From: Jeotgalicoccus saudimassiliensis
GTDB lineage: Bacteria; Bacillota; Bacilli; Staphylococcales; Salinicoccaceae
NCBI RefSeq assembly: GCF_000756715.1
Contig: NZ_CCSE01000001.1
Span: 1,518,001-1,582,000, forward strand
Reading direction: 5' to 3'
DNA: 64,000 nt
The translations under genes and the position numbers were made by a program. Below the pieces are notes generated by a model that saw only the letters and a list, made by a program, of their open reading frames with translations, did no database searches and was not told the DNA's origin. Positions 1 to 8,592 of the stretch are shown here, in pieces. The first letter of the stretch is position 1, and every line of letters starts with the position of its first letter.

Positions 1-823
1 CCGACAGCTTGTCACTGATTATCATCCAGGTAATGCCGTCTATGACCAGCATCAGGCCGGTCATCAATACGAAGGTCAGTATCATAAATGACTTGTAGGA
101 ATACTTCATAAACGTAAATCTGACACCTGCTCCACCGACGGTTTCACGTGTAACAAAGTCGAATGTAAAAATGGTAATAATCAGCGTAATATAGGCCCAT
201 ACCGCCCATGGGTTTAAACCTGTCTGTTCCTCTGTGTCCGTCCGTTCACCGTGGAAATAAAACACCTGTTGCACGAGATTTGTACCGGTCTCAATACGCT
301 CGCGTTCAGCAGCAATTTCCTCACCCGACACTTCATTTTCAGCAAGCATCTCTTCCTGCATATTCATTACAAAATCAACTGTGCCGTATGCTCCCATCCG
401 TTCCTGGATGACCGATGCCGCAAGTTCTTTTGCCGGTTCATAATAAATCGAACGATCTGTAAAATACGTCTCTATTAAGTTTCTCCGCTTTACGTCACGC
501 ACTTTTTCTTCATAGTCTTCCGGTAAGATGAATACACTGTCCAGCTGATATTGTTCAAGCTCTCTTAACACAGCCTGACTTTCTGTGTCATCAAATACTT
601 CAACGTCCATAAACTCGCTGCCGGCAAGTCCTTCTGCAAAATAATCCGCTTCAGCACTCTGTTCATGGACAATAACCGCAACAGGCACCCTGAAATCATC
701 GCTGGTATTATTAAATACTGCTGATGCTGCAAGCGTCAAAAAGAGTGGCAGTGTAAGCCATATCAGTATTTTCGGCAGCCGGCGTTTTATAAGCAGCCAT
801 CTTGCATAGATCATATCAGTCAT
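1..823 (-). CDS. ABC-2 type transporter permease, C-terminally cut by the window edge
   Basis: This is the N-terminal part (about 274 codons) of an ABC-2 membrane permease reading off the left edge. It begins MTDMIYARWLLIKRRL. A transmembrane helix follows at about residues 17-37, then a long charged extracytoplasmic domain, and the first of the C-terminal helices (WAVWAYITLIITIF). This topology is typical of exporter permeases of the LnrM/LnrN or YhgE type. The start codon overlaps the stop of the upstream permease in an ATGA junction, so the two are translationally coupled and probably form a heterodimer. No ATPase is visible, so it should lie beyond the edge. The exported substrate is unknown. 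Confidence 0.8.
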   Translation of the reverse strand, partial: MTDMIYARWLLIKRRLPKILIWLTLPLFLTLAASAVFNNTSDDFRVPVAVIVHEQSAEADYFAEGLAGSEFMDVEVFDDTESQAVLRELEQYQLDSVFILPEDYEEKVRDVKRRNLIETYFTDRSIYYEPAKELAASVIQERMGAYGTVDFVMNMQEEMLAENEVSGEEIAAERERIETGTNLVQQVFYFHGERTDTEEQTGLNPWAVWAYITLIITIFTFDFVTRETVGGAGVRFTFMKYSYKSFMILTFVLMTGLMLVIDGITWMIISDKLS

Positions 824-2040
824 AATAATCCACGCTCCTTTAAGACAGCCAGTACTAAAAATAAGCCCGAAACACCAGCAAGTGTCAGTATCATAACGTC
901 AGTTTCCATCGTAAACCGGCCGTTTAAAATAATCTCTTCCATCCACGATAATCCCTGGTAGCTGTACATATATTCAAATATCCGGTCCATATACAACGGG
1001 AAATAGATTCTGGGAATAATGCTCCCTGCAAATAATATAATCAATATCTGGAATGCCAGCTGTGCAACGATACCCAGTTTAAACGACGGAATGAGCCAGT
1101 CGATAATAACCATAATGATTACCGTCGTATATATATGGAGCACAATTAAAACGAGCAGCCGTATCATATTTTCAAAATCCAGTTCAATACCGCCGAAAAA
1201 CAGAACCCAAAATGTTATAAAGGCTGATGCAGCCGTGACAAGCGTGCCGACAGTCAGTACTTTTGCTGCACCGCGGGAGAGGTAAGTGACACCGAACACT
1301 TGCATGCGGTCTTCGAGATTGCTGCTCACGTCACGCATTAACGCTGTATAGAGCATATACACCCAGAGTGTCATAATGATAAACAGCGCATTTACGATAA
1401 AATACAGATTCCCCGCACTGACATTCTGGGTTCTCTCATGTTCATCCATTAAGGTTCCACTTGAAAGCACCTGAATAAACTGGCTGACAAACTCCTGAAA
1501 AATCAATTCATGACGCTCTTCATCATTCATACCAAATTCTTTTGCGTAGTGGTTAATTGTTAATATTCCCGCCTGTGAGTTTCTGATATGCCTCACGACC
1601 GTGTCAATCACGCTGCTGATGACATAACTTTCAAGCTTCATATCGGGATTACCAACGACAACCAATTCACTGGATTCCCCCTGCATCATTCTTTCCGTAA
1701 ATTTCCCGGGGAATATTATATAAGAGACCAGCTCATTATTTTCGATCATCATTTCTGCATCCGCTTCTGACAGTACCGTCATCTCAAATCCGTCTGCAAC
1801 ATCGGCCGAATCGGCAAGTGCAGATACAATCATTTCCGTCTCTTCGCTGTCATCTAAATTGACGAGACCGACAGACATTTTATCCGGATCATCAAACGAC
1901 AGAAATGAACTCAGCATCCAGATCACAAGACTCAGAAAAATGACCGGTGAAATGAAAATAAGAGGAAGTGTCAGCCACTTCCTCCTAAGTCTGCTGATGT
2001 CGTTAGCGATGAATACAAATATATGCTTCATTTTTCTCAT
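820..2040 (-). CDS. ABC-2 type transporter permease
   Basis: This 406-residue protein has one N-terminal helix (about 23-45), a roughly 160-residue extracytoplasmic domain and five or six hydrophobic helices in the C-terminal half. That is the ABC2_membrane_3 layout. It resembles its downstream neighbour in design, so the pair probably makes the membrane channel of one exporter. An AAAGGATG ribosome site sits about 8 nt before the ATG. The gene is 25 bp downstream of the anchored protein at 2066-3622 and overlaps the next permease by 4 nt. The operon therefore reads anchored protein, permease, permease. The family is clear but the substrate is not. Confidence 0.82.
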   Translation of the reverse strand: MRKMKHIFVFIANDISRLRRKWLTLPLIFISPVIFLSLVIWMLSSFLSFDDPDKMSVGLVNLDDSEETEMIVSALADSADVADGFEMTVLSEADAEMMIENNELVSYIIFPGKFTERMMQGESSELVVVGNPDMKLESYVISSVIDTVVRHIRNSQAGILTINHYAKEFGMNDEERHELIFQEFVSQFIQVLSSGTLMDEHERTQNVSAGNLYFIVNALFIIMTLWVYMLYTALMRDVSSNLEDRMQVFGVTYLSRGAAKVLTVGTLVTAASAFITFWVLFFGGIELDFENMIRLLVLIVLHIYTTVIIMVIIDWLIPSFKLGIVAQLAFQILIILFAGSIIPRIYFPLYMDRIFEYMYSYQGLSWMEEIILNGRFTMETDVMILTLAGVSGLFLVLAVLKERGLL

Positions 2041-2065
2041 CGCTGACGCATCCTTTCATGTTTAA

Positions 2066-3622
2066 TTAGAATCCTGACGGTGCTCCGAAGTTTTCTGTCA
2101 CCCATTCTTCGAATTGCGGACCGACTTCATCGTTAAAGTATGAGTTCAGTTCATCCTCACTCATCTGACCGATATTTTTCTCGTTATCCTCACCCGGCAG
2201 TTCAATTTCACTTACCGTCTCACTATCACTGGCAAGATTCAGTACGAACGTATCTTTCGTAACATTCATGCCGTCTTCAGCATAAAATGTCATATCCCCG
2301 GTCGCCTGATCATCGTTATAAACAGAATTGCTTTCAACATATAACGTTAATGGTGAACCGAACAACTCTTCGTTAAAACTGATATCTGCATTCCAGATTT
2401 CATTGTCTTCTTCTTCAGATTTAACCGAATTGATTATTACAAGGTCACCTGAAATATCGTCAGCATCGGCTCTTAAAGTGATTGTATCTTCATAGCCTGT
2501 TTCAGTTTCGTTTAAATCTGCAGTGTAGCCGAATACTGTTTCCATACTATCATCTGACACAGCAATATCGTAGTTAGTCACTCTGCTGTTTTCTTTAACT
2601 TCAGTCGTACCATCGACTGCAATCTGACCTGTAGAGTCGTCAATCGTCAGGGCAGTATCCATATCGCGCTGTATAATATTGTCGTCGCCGTCTGTCCAGA
2701 TTATTGAAGTCAGACCATCAGGGAAACCAAGATCTTCAACATTTTCTGCAGCTTCTTTTAATGAATCGTTAAACTCCGTCGCTGCTTCTTCACCCGTCGG
2801 CGCTTCCGGATTACCCACATTTGCTGCCATCATCTGCGTTTCTATAATGTTGGCAAGTTCTTCGTCTTCAGCCATCTTATTGAATAAATCTCTCAGGAAC
2901 GTATGAATCTGTTCCTCGGTTAAAGTCATAGTCAGCTTATCTGCATTGACCGTATTATCTCCAACAGTAATTTCTTCACTTTCTGATTCAAAAGCTTCAT
3001 CAGGAAGATTTTCTCTGATGAATGAAGAATACTCATCTTTAAAGTATTCGCGCTGTGTTTCTGTCATTGCACTGGATTCAAAGAAGACCGAGTAGTCAAT
3101 ATCTTCTTCACCGGTAAATGTTTCCGGATCCAGCTTATGCAGGAATGAAGCTGCATCTTCTTCGTTAACCACCATATACTCTTCGACAAACGGCAGTGTT
3201 ACACCTGCTTTTTCACCTGTAATGTATGCATGTACGTCTGAAATGGAGAACCCTGCAACATCGGCGTTAAGTCCTAATGTACTGACTTCATTCGCCACAT
3301 CCTGTCCGACATCCAATTTAATATTAGAGTTGTTAATCATGTCTGTCATCCCCATTTCCTGGAATGACGGATCGTTTGTCTCAGCTGTAATATCCACTGT
3401 TGACTGAATCGCATTTTCCTGAGCATGTTCATACCAGTCCAGCTCGCTCTCAAAGCGCTCTTCAAACAAACCGAAAGAATCCTCCACACTGTCGAGCTCA
3501 GCCAACAGGTAGTTGTTTTTCGGGTTGTTCACCATCGTTTGAAACAGAATGTATGCCCCGATTGCCAGTACCGCAATGACCCCGACGGACACACCTAAAA
3601 TTGTTAAACCTTTCTTCCCCAT
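2066..3622 (-). CDS. membrane-anchored extracytoplasmic protein, possibly DUF6583-like
   Basis: This 518-residue protein has a short cytoplasmic start (MGKKG), one transmembrane helix at about 7-29 and a very acidic extracytoplasmic remainder with no cysteines and no enzyme motif that I recognise. From memory it resembles a family of unknown function (DUF6583) encoded beside ABC-2 exporters; this was not checked. It is the first gene of the exporter operon. A strong GAGGAGG ribosome site lies just before its ATG, and AT-rich promoter-like sequence fills the gap towards the divergent SDR gene. A role as an accessory or substrate-binding partner of the exporter is inferred from position only. 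Confidence 0.6.
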   Translation of the reverse strand: MGKKGLTILGVSVGVIAVLAIGAYILFQTMVNNPKNNYLLAELDSVEDSFGLFEERFESELDWYEHAQENAIQSTVDITAETNDPSFQEMGMTDMINNSNIKLDVGQDVANEVSTLGLNADVAGFSISDVHAYITGEKAGVTLPFVEEYMVVNEEDAASFLHKLDPETFTGEEDIDYSVFFESSAMTETQREYFKDEYSSFIRENLPDEAFESESEEITVGDNTVNADKLTMTLTEEQIHTFLRDLFNKMAEDEELANIIETQMMAANVGNPEAPTGEEAATEFNDSLKEAAENVEDLGFPDGLTSIIWTDGDDNIIQRDMDTALTIDDSTGQIAVDGTTEVKENSRVTNYDIAVSDDSMETVFGYTADLNETETGYEDTITLRADADDISGDLVIINSVKSEEEDNEIWNADISFNEELFGSPLTLYVESNSVYNDDQATGDMTFYAEDGMNVTKDTFVLNLASDSETVSEIELPGEDNEKNIGQMSEDELNSYFNDEVGPQFEEWVTENFGAPSGF

Positions 3623-3791
3623 AAAAAATCCTCCTCTGCTTGCGCTAATTTACTCTAATATTATACTTAGTAATATTATAACATATAATGTGTCTGAAAA
3701 GTGTCGGTTCCCGAAATTTCATCCAATGTTATAATGTTGGGATGAAATGATAAAATAAGGGTCAGAGGAACAGGGAAAGGATGGTTATCAG

Positions 3792-4577
3792 ATGAGACTT
3801 AAAAATAAAGTCGCTGTAATTACCGGAGGCAGTCAGGGAATCGGCCGCGGAGTGGCACAGGTTTTTGCTGAAGAAGGGGCAAAAATAGTGATTGCTGACA
3901 TCGATGCAGAATCAGCGGAGAAGACTGTAAAAGAGCTTTCTGATAAAGATCTCGATGTCCGCTTCTGCAAGACGGATGTCAGCAGGGAAGCAGATGTTCA
4001 AAACTTAATCGCGTTCACGATTGAAGAATTCGGCAGATTAGATGTGCTGGTCAACAATGCAGCGGTGAATTTCCGTAAAGCTCTGCATGAAACGTCTCTG
4101 GAAGAATGGAACAATTTAATGGGTATTAATTTAACCGGGCCGTTTCTTTGCAGCAAGTATGCGATTCCTGAAATGCAGAAACAGGATACATCATCGATTA
4201 TCAATATGGTGTCATGGCATGCTGAAACGACGATTACAAGACTCGCAGCATATGCGAGTGCAAAAGGCGGGCTGACTGCTTTAACACGTCAGATGGCACT
4301 GGATTACGGACAACATCAGATCCGTGTTAATGCTGTCGGGCCGAGTTCGGTGGATACACCGCTTCTCCATAAAACATTTGCAGGTCTTGAAAATCCGGAT
4401 AAGTCATTTGAAGAGTCTCTTGCTTTCAATCCGATGGGGCGGGTGGGCACCGTAGATGATATCGCAAAAGCATGCCTTTTCCTGGCATCGGATGATTCAA
4501 CCTATGTCAGCGGTCAGACGATACTTGTCGATGGCGGCCAGAGCAACAAAATTGCACGTCCGATTGAATTTGACTAA
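3792..4577 (+). CDS. short-chain dehydrogenase/reductase (SDR, glucose-1-dehydrogenase-like)
   Basis: This is a classical 261-residue NAD(P)-dependent SDR. The nucleotide motif TGGSQGIG is at 11-18, NNA at 88-90, and the catalytic set is Ser141, Tyr154 and Lys158 (YASAK). The C-terminal YVSGQTILVDGG is typical of the glucose-1-dehydrogenase and FabG-like branch. Residue D36 after the second strand (IADID) suggests NAD rather than NADP. The ATG follows an AAAGGATGG ribosome site. The gene stands alone, divergent from the exporter operon and ended by a hairpin at 4581-4618. The substrate cannot be told from sequence. Confidence 0.88.
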   Translation: MRLKNKVAVITGGSQGIGRGVAQVFAEEGAKIVIADIDAESAEKTVKELSDKDLDVRFCKTDVSREADVQNLIAFTIEEFGRLDVLVNNAAVNFRKALHETSLEEWNNLMGINLTGPFLCSKYAIPEMQKQDTSSIINMVSWHAETTITRLAAYASAKGGLTALTRQMALDYGQHQIRVNAVGPSSVDTPLLHKTFAGLENPDKSFEESLAFNPMGRVGTVDDIAKACLFLASDDSTYVSGQTILVDGGQSNKIARPIEFD

Positions 4578-4580
4578 ACA

Positions 4581-4618
4581 AAAAGCTCAGAATTCCTGAA
4601 TCAGGATTCTGAGCTTTT
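4581..4618. terminator. bidirectional intrinsic terminator
   Basis: Near-perfect hairpin with arms AAAAGCTCAGAATT.. and ..ATTCTGAGCTTTT and one bulged base. It has A and T runs on both sides, between the convergent SDR gene and the small membrane protein. Confidence 0.85.
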
Positions 4619-4621
4619 CTG

Positions 4622-5014
4622 TTATTTATCTGCGGGCTTATACATAATTGCCTGCACGAAGAATGCCACATAGCTTAAAAGGAGACCCACACCGCCTCCA
4701 ATATAAATCACAAGCGTTATTCCTTCTGGCAGACCAAGTGATGCAACATTCGTTAAGAACATACCGGTAACAAGTCCCGTTGTTCCGAGAATTGCAGACC
4801 AGACATGGAATTTCGATAATGCATTGTACTTCACTTCGAATGCTTTATAAAATACTGCCCAGGCGAATAAGCTCAGCCATCCTACAACTAAAATATGTGC
4901 ATGAATCGGTCTCAGTGCATATGAACCCGAACCTGCCATATGTGAGCCTATTACAGCTCCGAGCAATCCAAAGAATGCTGAAAAGACTAATAAAAGTTTA
5001 ACGGGATTTTTCAT
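4622..5014 (-). CDS. small membrane protein related to haem-copper oxidase subunit I
   Basis: This 130-residue protein has four predicted helices. The segment RPIHAHILVVGWLSLF resembles the haem-ligand helix region of cytochrome oxidase or nitric oxide reductase subunit I, with a His-x-His pair. Full-length subunit I has at least twelve helices, so this is a miniature relative or a haem-binding sensor, not an oxidase. Such small proteins are often annotated as cytochrome-c oxidase in Bacilli, from memory. It is monocistronic and divergent from the UvrA-like gene. The function is unknown. Confidence 0.55.
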   Translation of the reverse strand: MKNPVKLLLVFSAFFGLLGAVIGSHMAGSGSYALRPIHAHILVVGWLSLFAWAVFYKAFEVKYNALSKFHVWSAILGTTGLVTGMFLTNVASLGLPEGITLVIYIGGGVGLLLSYVAFFVQAIMYKPADK

Positions 5015-5105
5015 AATAACTTCCTTTCGATAACTGTTTATTTTATATATTACACTTTTAATATGAATGGAGTATGAACAGATTATAATTTAAGACATAA
5101 TTAAA

Positions 5106-5128
5106 GCCGTGTACAGCCTGTACACGGC
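5106..5128. promoter_or_regulatory. perfect 10-bp inverted repeat between divergent genes
   Basis: Arms GCCGTGTACA (5106-5115) and TGTACACGGC (5119-5128) with a 3-nt spacer lie between the divergent start sites of the small membrane protein (5014) and the UvrA-like gene (5235). No T-run follows on the plus strand, so an operator fits better than a terminator. Confidence 0.5.
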
Positions 5129-5234
5129 GCTTCACTAAATATTTTATCTTCCGGCCCGATTTCATAACATGGGAACAGGGTATTGTTAACAGTATAATTA
5201 ATTACAGATCAATATAAATACAGAGGTGGATTTA

Positions 5235-7493
5235 ATGTCACATATACGCGTTCATGGTGCAAATCAAAACAACTTAAAAAATGTGAGTGTTGATATTCCA
5301 AAACACCGCCTGACGGTCTTTACCGGGCGCTCGGGTTCAGGCAAGTCTTCACTCGTGTTCAGCGTGCTGGCTGCCGAATCGGAGCGGCTGTTAAATGAAA
5401 CATACTCAAGCTACATTCAGCATCAGCTGACACAATACGAGAAGCCCGATGTGGACCGTATTGAAAATCTGCCGGTCGCAATGGTAATCAATCAGAAAAA
5501 GCTCGGCGGAAATTCACGGTCCACAGTTGGAACAATTTCCGATATCTACTCGTCAGTCCGTTTATTATGGTCACGCATCGGCACACCGTTTGTTGGCTAT
5601 TCCAATGTCTTTTCATTTAATAACCCTAGCGGTATGTGCGAACGCTGCCACGGACTCGGCTATGTTGAAGATATCGATTTAAATGAACTGCTCGATTTTG
5701 ACAGATCCTTAAACGAAGATGCCATTAATTTTCCGTCATTCAGACCCGACAGCTGGAGAGGCAAGCGCTATTTATACAGCGGTCTGTTTGATAATGATAA
5801 AAAGCTGAAGGATTATACGACAGAGGAAATGGATACGTTCCTGTATACAAAACCGAGAAAAATTAAAAATCCGCCGGATAACTGGCCGCGTACAGCTAAG
5901 TTTGAAGGATTGATTCACCGCTTCCGCCGTTCATTTCTGTTAAATGACAACTTCGAAAAGAAACGTTTCCGAAAAGATGTTGAACGCGTTGTGACGAACC
6001 GGAAATGTCCGGACTGCAAAGGTAAACGCCTCAATGATAAAGTGCTGAGCTGTAAAATCAACGGATTCAGTATCGCTGATTTTACGTCATTATCCGTCGA
6101 TGATGCGATTGAGTTTCTAACACAGCTTGATGACGAGAAGGCGAAGTTTATCGTTAAGCCGCTGCTCGAACAAATGAAGGCTCTCGCGTATATCGGTTTA
6201 AATTATTTAACTCTGGACCGTGAGACACCGACACTGTCCGGCGGGGAATCCCAGCGCATTAAACTGATCCGTCATCTGAACAGTCCGCTGACAGATCTCG
6301 TTTATATTATCGATGAGCCGAGTGTCGGACTCCATCCTGAAGATATTGAAAAAATAAATGAAATTATGCGCTCCATTCGTGACAAAGGCAACACCGTGCT
6401 GATTGTCGAACATGATCCGGACGTCATTCATATCGCAGACCACGTTATCGATATCGGTCCCGGTGCCGGACAGCACGGCGGGGAAATTATTTTTAACGGC
6501 ACATATGAAGAACTGATGCAGACAGATACCCCGACAAGTACAGCATTGAACAGACAACACAAGCTGAAACAGAGTCCCCGTAAACCGAAGGCATTTATCG
6601 GACTTAACAACATTACAAGAAACAACTTAAAAGATGTTTCTGTCGATATCCCGAAAGGGGTGTTGTCAGTCGTTACCGGAGTCGCAGGATCAGGTAAAAG
6701 CACACTGATTAAAACAGGTTTTTCCAAGTCGGAAGAGGCGGTCTTTATCGACCAGAAATCCGTACAGGCAACGAACCGTTCAAATCTGCTGACGTATATG
6801 GACTTGTTTGATGAGGTCCGGACTTTCTTCAGCAAACAGACCGGGTTAAAAAAGAGTATGTTCAGTTATAACTCCGAAGGGGCATGTTCTGAATGTAACG
6901 GTAAAGGCGTTATTAAGACGGAACTTGCCTTTATGGCGGACTTTTCACAGATCTGTGAAGTGTGTAACGGTACGCGTTATAAAAAAGAAGTACTTGATGC
7001 AACAGTGAACGGCTACTCAATCGCAAATGTACTGGCGCTTACTGTGGAGGAAGGTGCGGAACTGTTTAAAAATAACGGAATCGTTGCTTCACGGCTTAAA
7101 AACCTGGAGGCAACAGGACTGCATTATATGACGCTTGGCCAGTCCCTCGATACTTTGTCCGGCGGGGAAATACAGCGCTTAAAACTCAGCCGTTATTTAG
7201 ACAGCGATGCACAGAATAAAGTATTCATTTTTGACGAGCCGACAACGGGACTGCACGAAGATGATATACCTGCACTGTTGTCGTGTTTCGAACAGCTGAT
7301 TGAACAGAATAACACCGTTATTCTTATAGAACATAACCTGACGATGATGACCCATGCGGACTGGTTTATCGATGTCGGTCCGGGTCCCGGAATGAAAGGC
7401 GGTAAAATTTTATACAGCGGCAAACCAAACGGACTGATCGATGTGAAGGAGTCCGTAACGGCAAATCATCTGAAGCGTTACACCAAGAAATAA
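5235..7493 (+). CDS. UvrA-like ABC ATPase (UvrA2 class, lacks UvrB-binding region)
   Basis: This 752-residue protein has two ABC ATPase halves. Walker A motifs are GRSGSGKSSL at about 31-40 and GVAGSGKSTL in the second half. Signatures are LSGGESQRIKL and LSGGEIQRLKL, and Walker B motifs are IIDEPSVGLH and IFDEPTTGLH. Four CxxC pairs (CERC, CPDC, CSEC, CEVC) form the UvrA zinc modules. Housekeeping UvrA is about 940 residues. The missing length fits the UvrA2/DrrC class, which lacks the UvrB-interaction domain and is linked to damage or drug tolerance. I chose the ATG at 5235 because AGAGGTGG at 5222-5229 is its ribosome site; the in-frame GTG at 5226 lies within that site. It stands alone. 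Confidence 0.85.
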   Translation: MSHIRVHGANQNNLKNVSVDIPKHRLTVFTGRSGSGKSSLVFSVLAAESERLLNETYSSYIQHQLTQYEKPDVDRIENLPVAMVINQKKLGGNSRSTVGTISDIYSSVRLLWSRIGTPFVGYSNVFSFNNPSGMCERCHGLGYVEDIDLNELLDFDRSLNEDAINFPSFRPDSWRGKRYLYSGLFDNDKKLKDYTTEEMDTFLYTKPRKIKNPPDNWPRTAKFEGLIHRFRRSFLLNDNFEKKRFRKDVERVVTNRKCPDCKGKRLNDKVLSCKINGFSIADFTSLSVDDAIEFLTQLDDEKAKFIVKPLLEQMKALAYIGLNYLTLDRETPTLSGGESQRIKLIRHLNSPLTDLVYIIDEPSVGLHPEDIEKINEIMRSIRDKGNTVLIVEHDPDVIHIADHVIDIGPGAGQHGGEIIFNGTYEELMQTDTPTSTALNRQHKLKQSPRKPKAFIGLNNITRNNLKDVSVDIPKGVLSVVTGVAGSGKSTLIKTGFSKSEEAVFIDQKSVQATNRSNLLTYMDLFDEVRTFFSKQTGLKKSMFSYNSEGACSECNGKGVIKTELAFMADFSQICEVCNGTRYKKEVLDATVNGYSIANVLALTVEEGAELFKNNGIVASRLKNLEATGLHYMTLGQSLDTLSGGEIQRLKLSRYLDSDAQNKVFIFDEPTTGLHEDDIPALLSCFEQLIEQNNTVILIEHNLTMMTHADWFIDVGPGPGMKGGKILYSGKPNGLIDVKESVTANHLKRYTKK

Positions 7494-7510
7494 CTGCTCT
7501 TTTAAAAAAA

Positions 7511-7544
7511 GAAGTCCCCCGGAAAAATTCCGGGGGACTTCTTC
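7511..7544. terminator. intrinsic terminator between convergent genes
   Basis: Perfect 14-bp stem GAAGTCCCCCGGAA with a 3-nt loop. The long T-run is on the minus strand (plus A7 just before the stem), so it serves the EamA gene best and the UvrA-like gene less well. Confidence 0.85.
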
Positions 7545-7547
7545 TGC

Positions 7548-8474
7548 TTAAAACTCATTCTTTTTATTGCGCTTACGCCACGTATATTCAATATAACCTG
7601 TCCCGAACAAGACGCCGATTACTACGAGAACAAATCCCGCTATTTGCGCATTCGTAATCGTTTCATTTAAAAAGATCATCGAAAAGATAACGCCGAAAAA
7701 CGGAACGAAGTTATTAAAAATAACCGTCTGTCCTGCACCGATTTCTTTAATAGCGGAATTATAAACCATGTAGCCGAAGCCGGTGACGATAATACCGGAC
7801 AATACAAACAGTACATACACATACGGTTCAGCCGAAAACATTTCCTTAATTCCGCCGGGCTCAACTATAAAACTTACAATGACCAGACCGAGAGATCCCG
7901 TTAAAAACATCATGGCCGTCGTTTGAGTCGGACTCAGCGTCATCGTAACTTTTCTTATAAAAATAAAACTTAATGCCTGCGTAAACATCGATATAAATAT
8001 CAGGATCTCACCCAGCGAAAAAGTAAAACTTGTAAACGATTCATCCTGAATGAAAAACACACCTGTCAGTGCAATCAGGATACCGAGCGTCCTTGCCGGC
8101 GTCAGTTTTTCACCGAGAAATATAACTGCCATTACTGCCGTTGTTAACGGCACAAGTGCCAGAATCAATGCTGCACTCGAAGCATCGATCATCGTCAGAG
8201 ATATCGCGAGCAAAGCGTGGTGGAGTATCACACCGAAAACCATTCCGAGAAGCATGTACTTCCATTCGTAACCCGTTATTTTCCGTATCGAACTCGACAG
8301 TATTAAAATGGTCATCGTCGTAATCCCGGCGAGCATCACCCGGAAAGCTGTCATCGTCGCCGGAGGCAGCTCTGTTACGAGTACTTTAAGAATCACAATA
8401 TTAATTCCCCATAAAACCATTATTGTAAAGATTAATGAATAGATGATTATCTGTCTTTTCTGATTCACCTGCAT
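7548..8474 (-). CDS. EamA/DMT-family membrane exporter
   Basis: This 308-residue protein has ten predicted helices in two EamA repeats of about 140 residues each and a short basic C-terminus (WRKRNKKN). This is the drug/metabolite transporter superfamily, whose members mostly export amino acids, amines or metabolites. Nothing in the sequence names the substrate. It is monocistronic. Upstream, at 8547-8583, sit a palindrome and a repeated half-site that match a pair of palindromes in front of the BCCT osmolyte transporter at 23.3 kb, suggesting a shared regulator. Confidence 0.85.
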   Translation of the reverse strand: MQVNQKRQIIIYSLIFTIMVLWGINIVILKVLVTELPPATMTAFRVMLAGITTMTILILSSSIRKITGYEWKYMLLGMVFGVILHHALLAISLTMIDASSAALILALVPLTTAVMAVIFLGEKLTPARTLGILIALTGVFFIQDESFTSFTFSLGEILIFISMFTQALSFIFIRKVTMTLSPTQTTAMMFLTGSLGLVIVSFIVEPGGIKEMFSAEPYVYVLFVLSGIIVTGFGYMVYNSAIKEIGAGQTVIFNNFVPFFGVIFSMIFLNETITNAQIAGFVLVVIGVLFGTGYIEYTWRKRNKKNEF

Positions 8475-8546
8475 CCCTCCGGGTCCGTTTAATTTATTTA
8501 ATTTCAGTATGCCATAAAGCGATGCGATCTCTTGACTTTACGCTTT

Positions 8547-8583
8547 GCAACGCATAGCGTTATTTTGTAATCCATAGCGTTAT
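8547..8583. promoter_or_regulatory. candidate operator: AACGC-N3-GCGTT palindrome plus repeated half-site
   Basis: GCAACGCATAGCGTTAT at 8547-8563 is a 5-bp-arm palindrome. The 11-mer CATAGCGTTAT recurs at 8553-8563 and 8573-8583, exactly 20 bp apart. It lies about 75-110 bp before the EamA gene start and just past the stop of the MutS-like gene. The core matches the two palindromes at 23271-23287 and 23336-23352. Confidence 0.5.
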
Positions 8584-8592
8584 ACTTTGATG

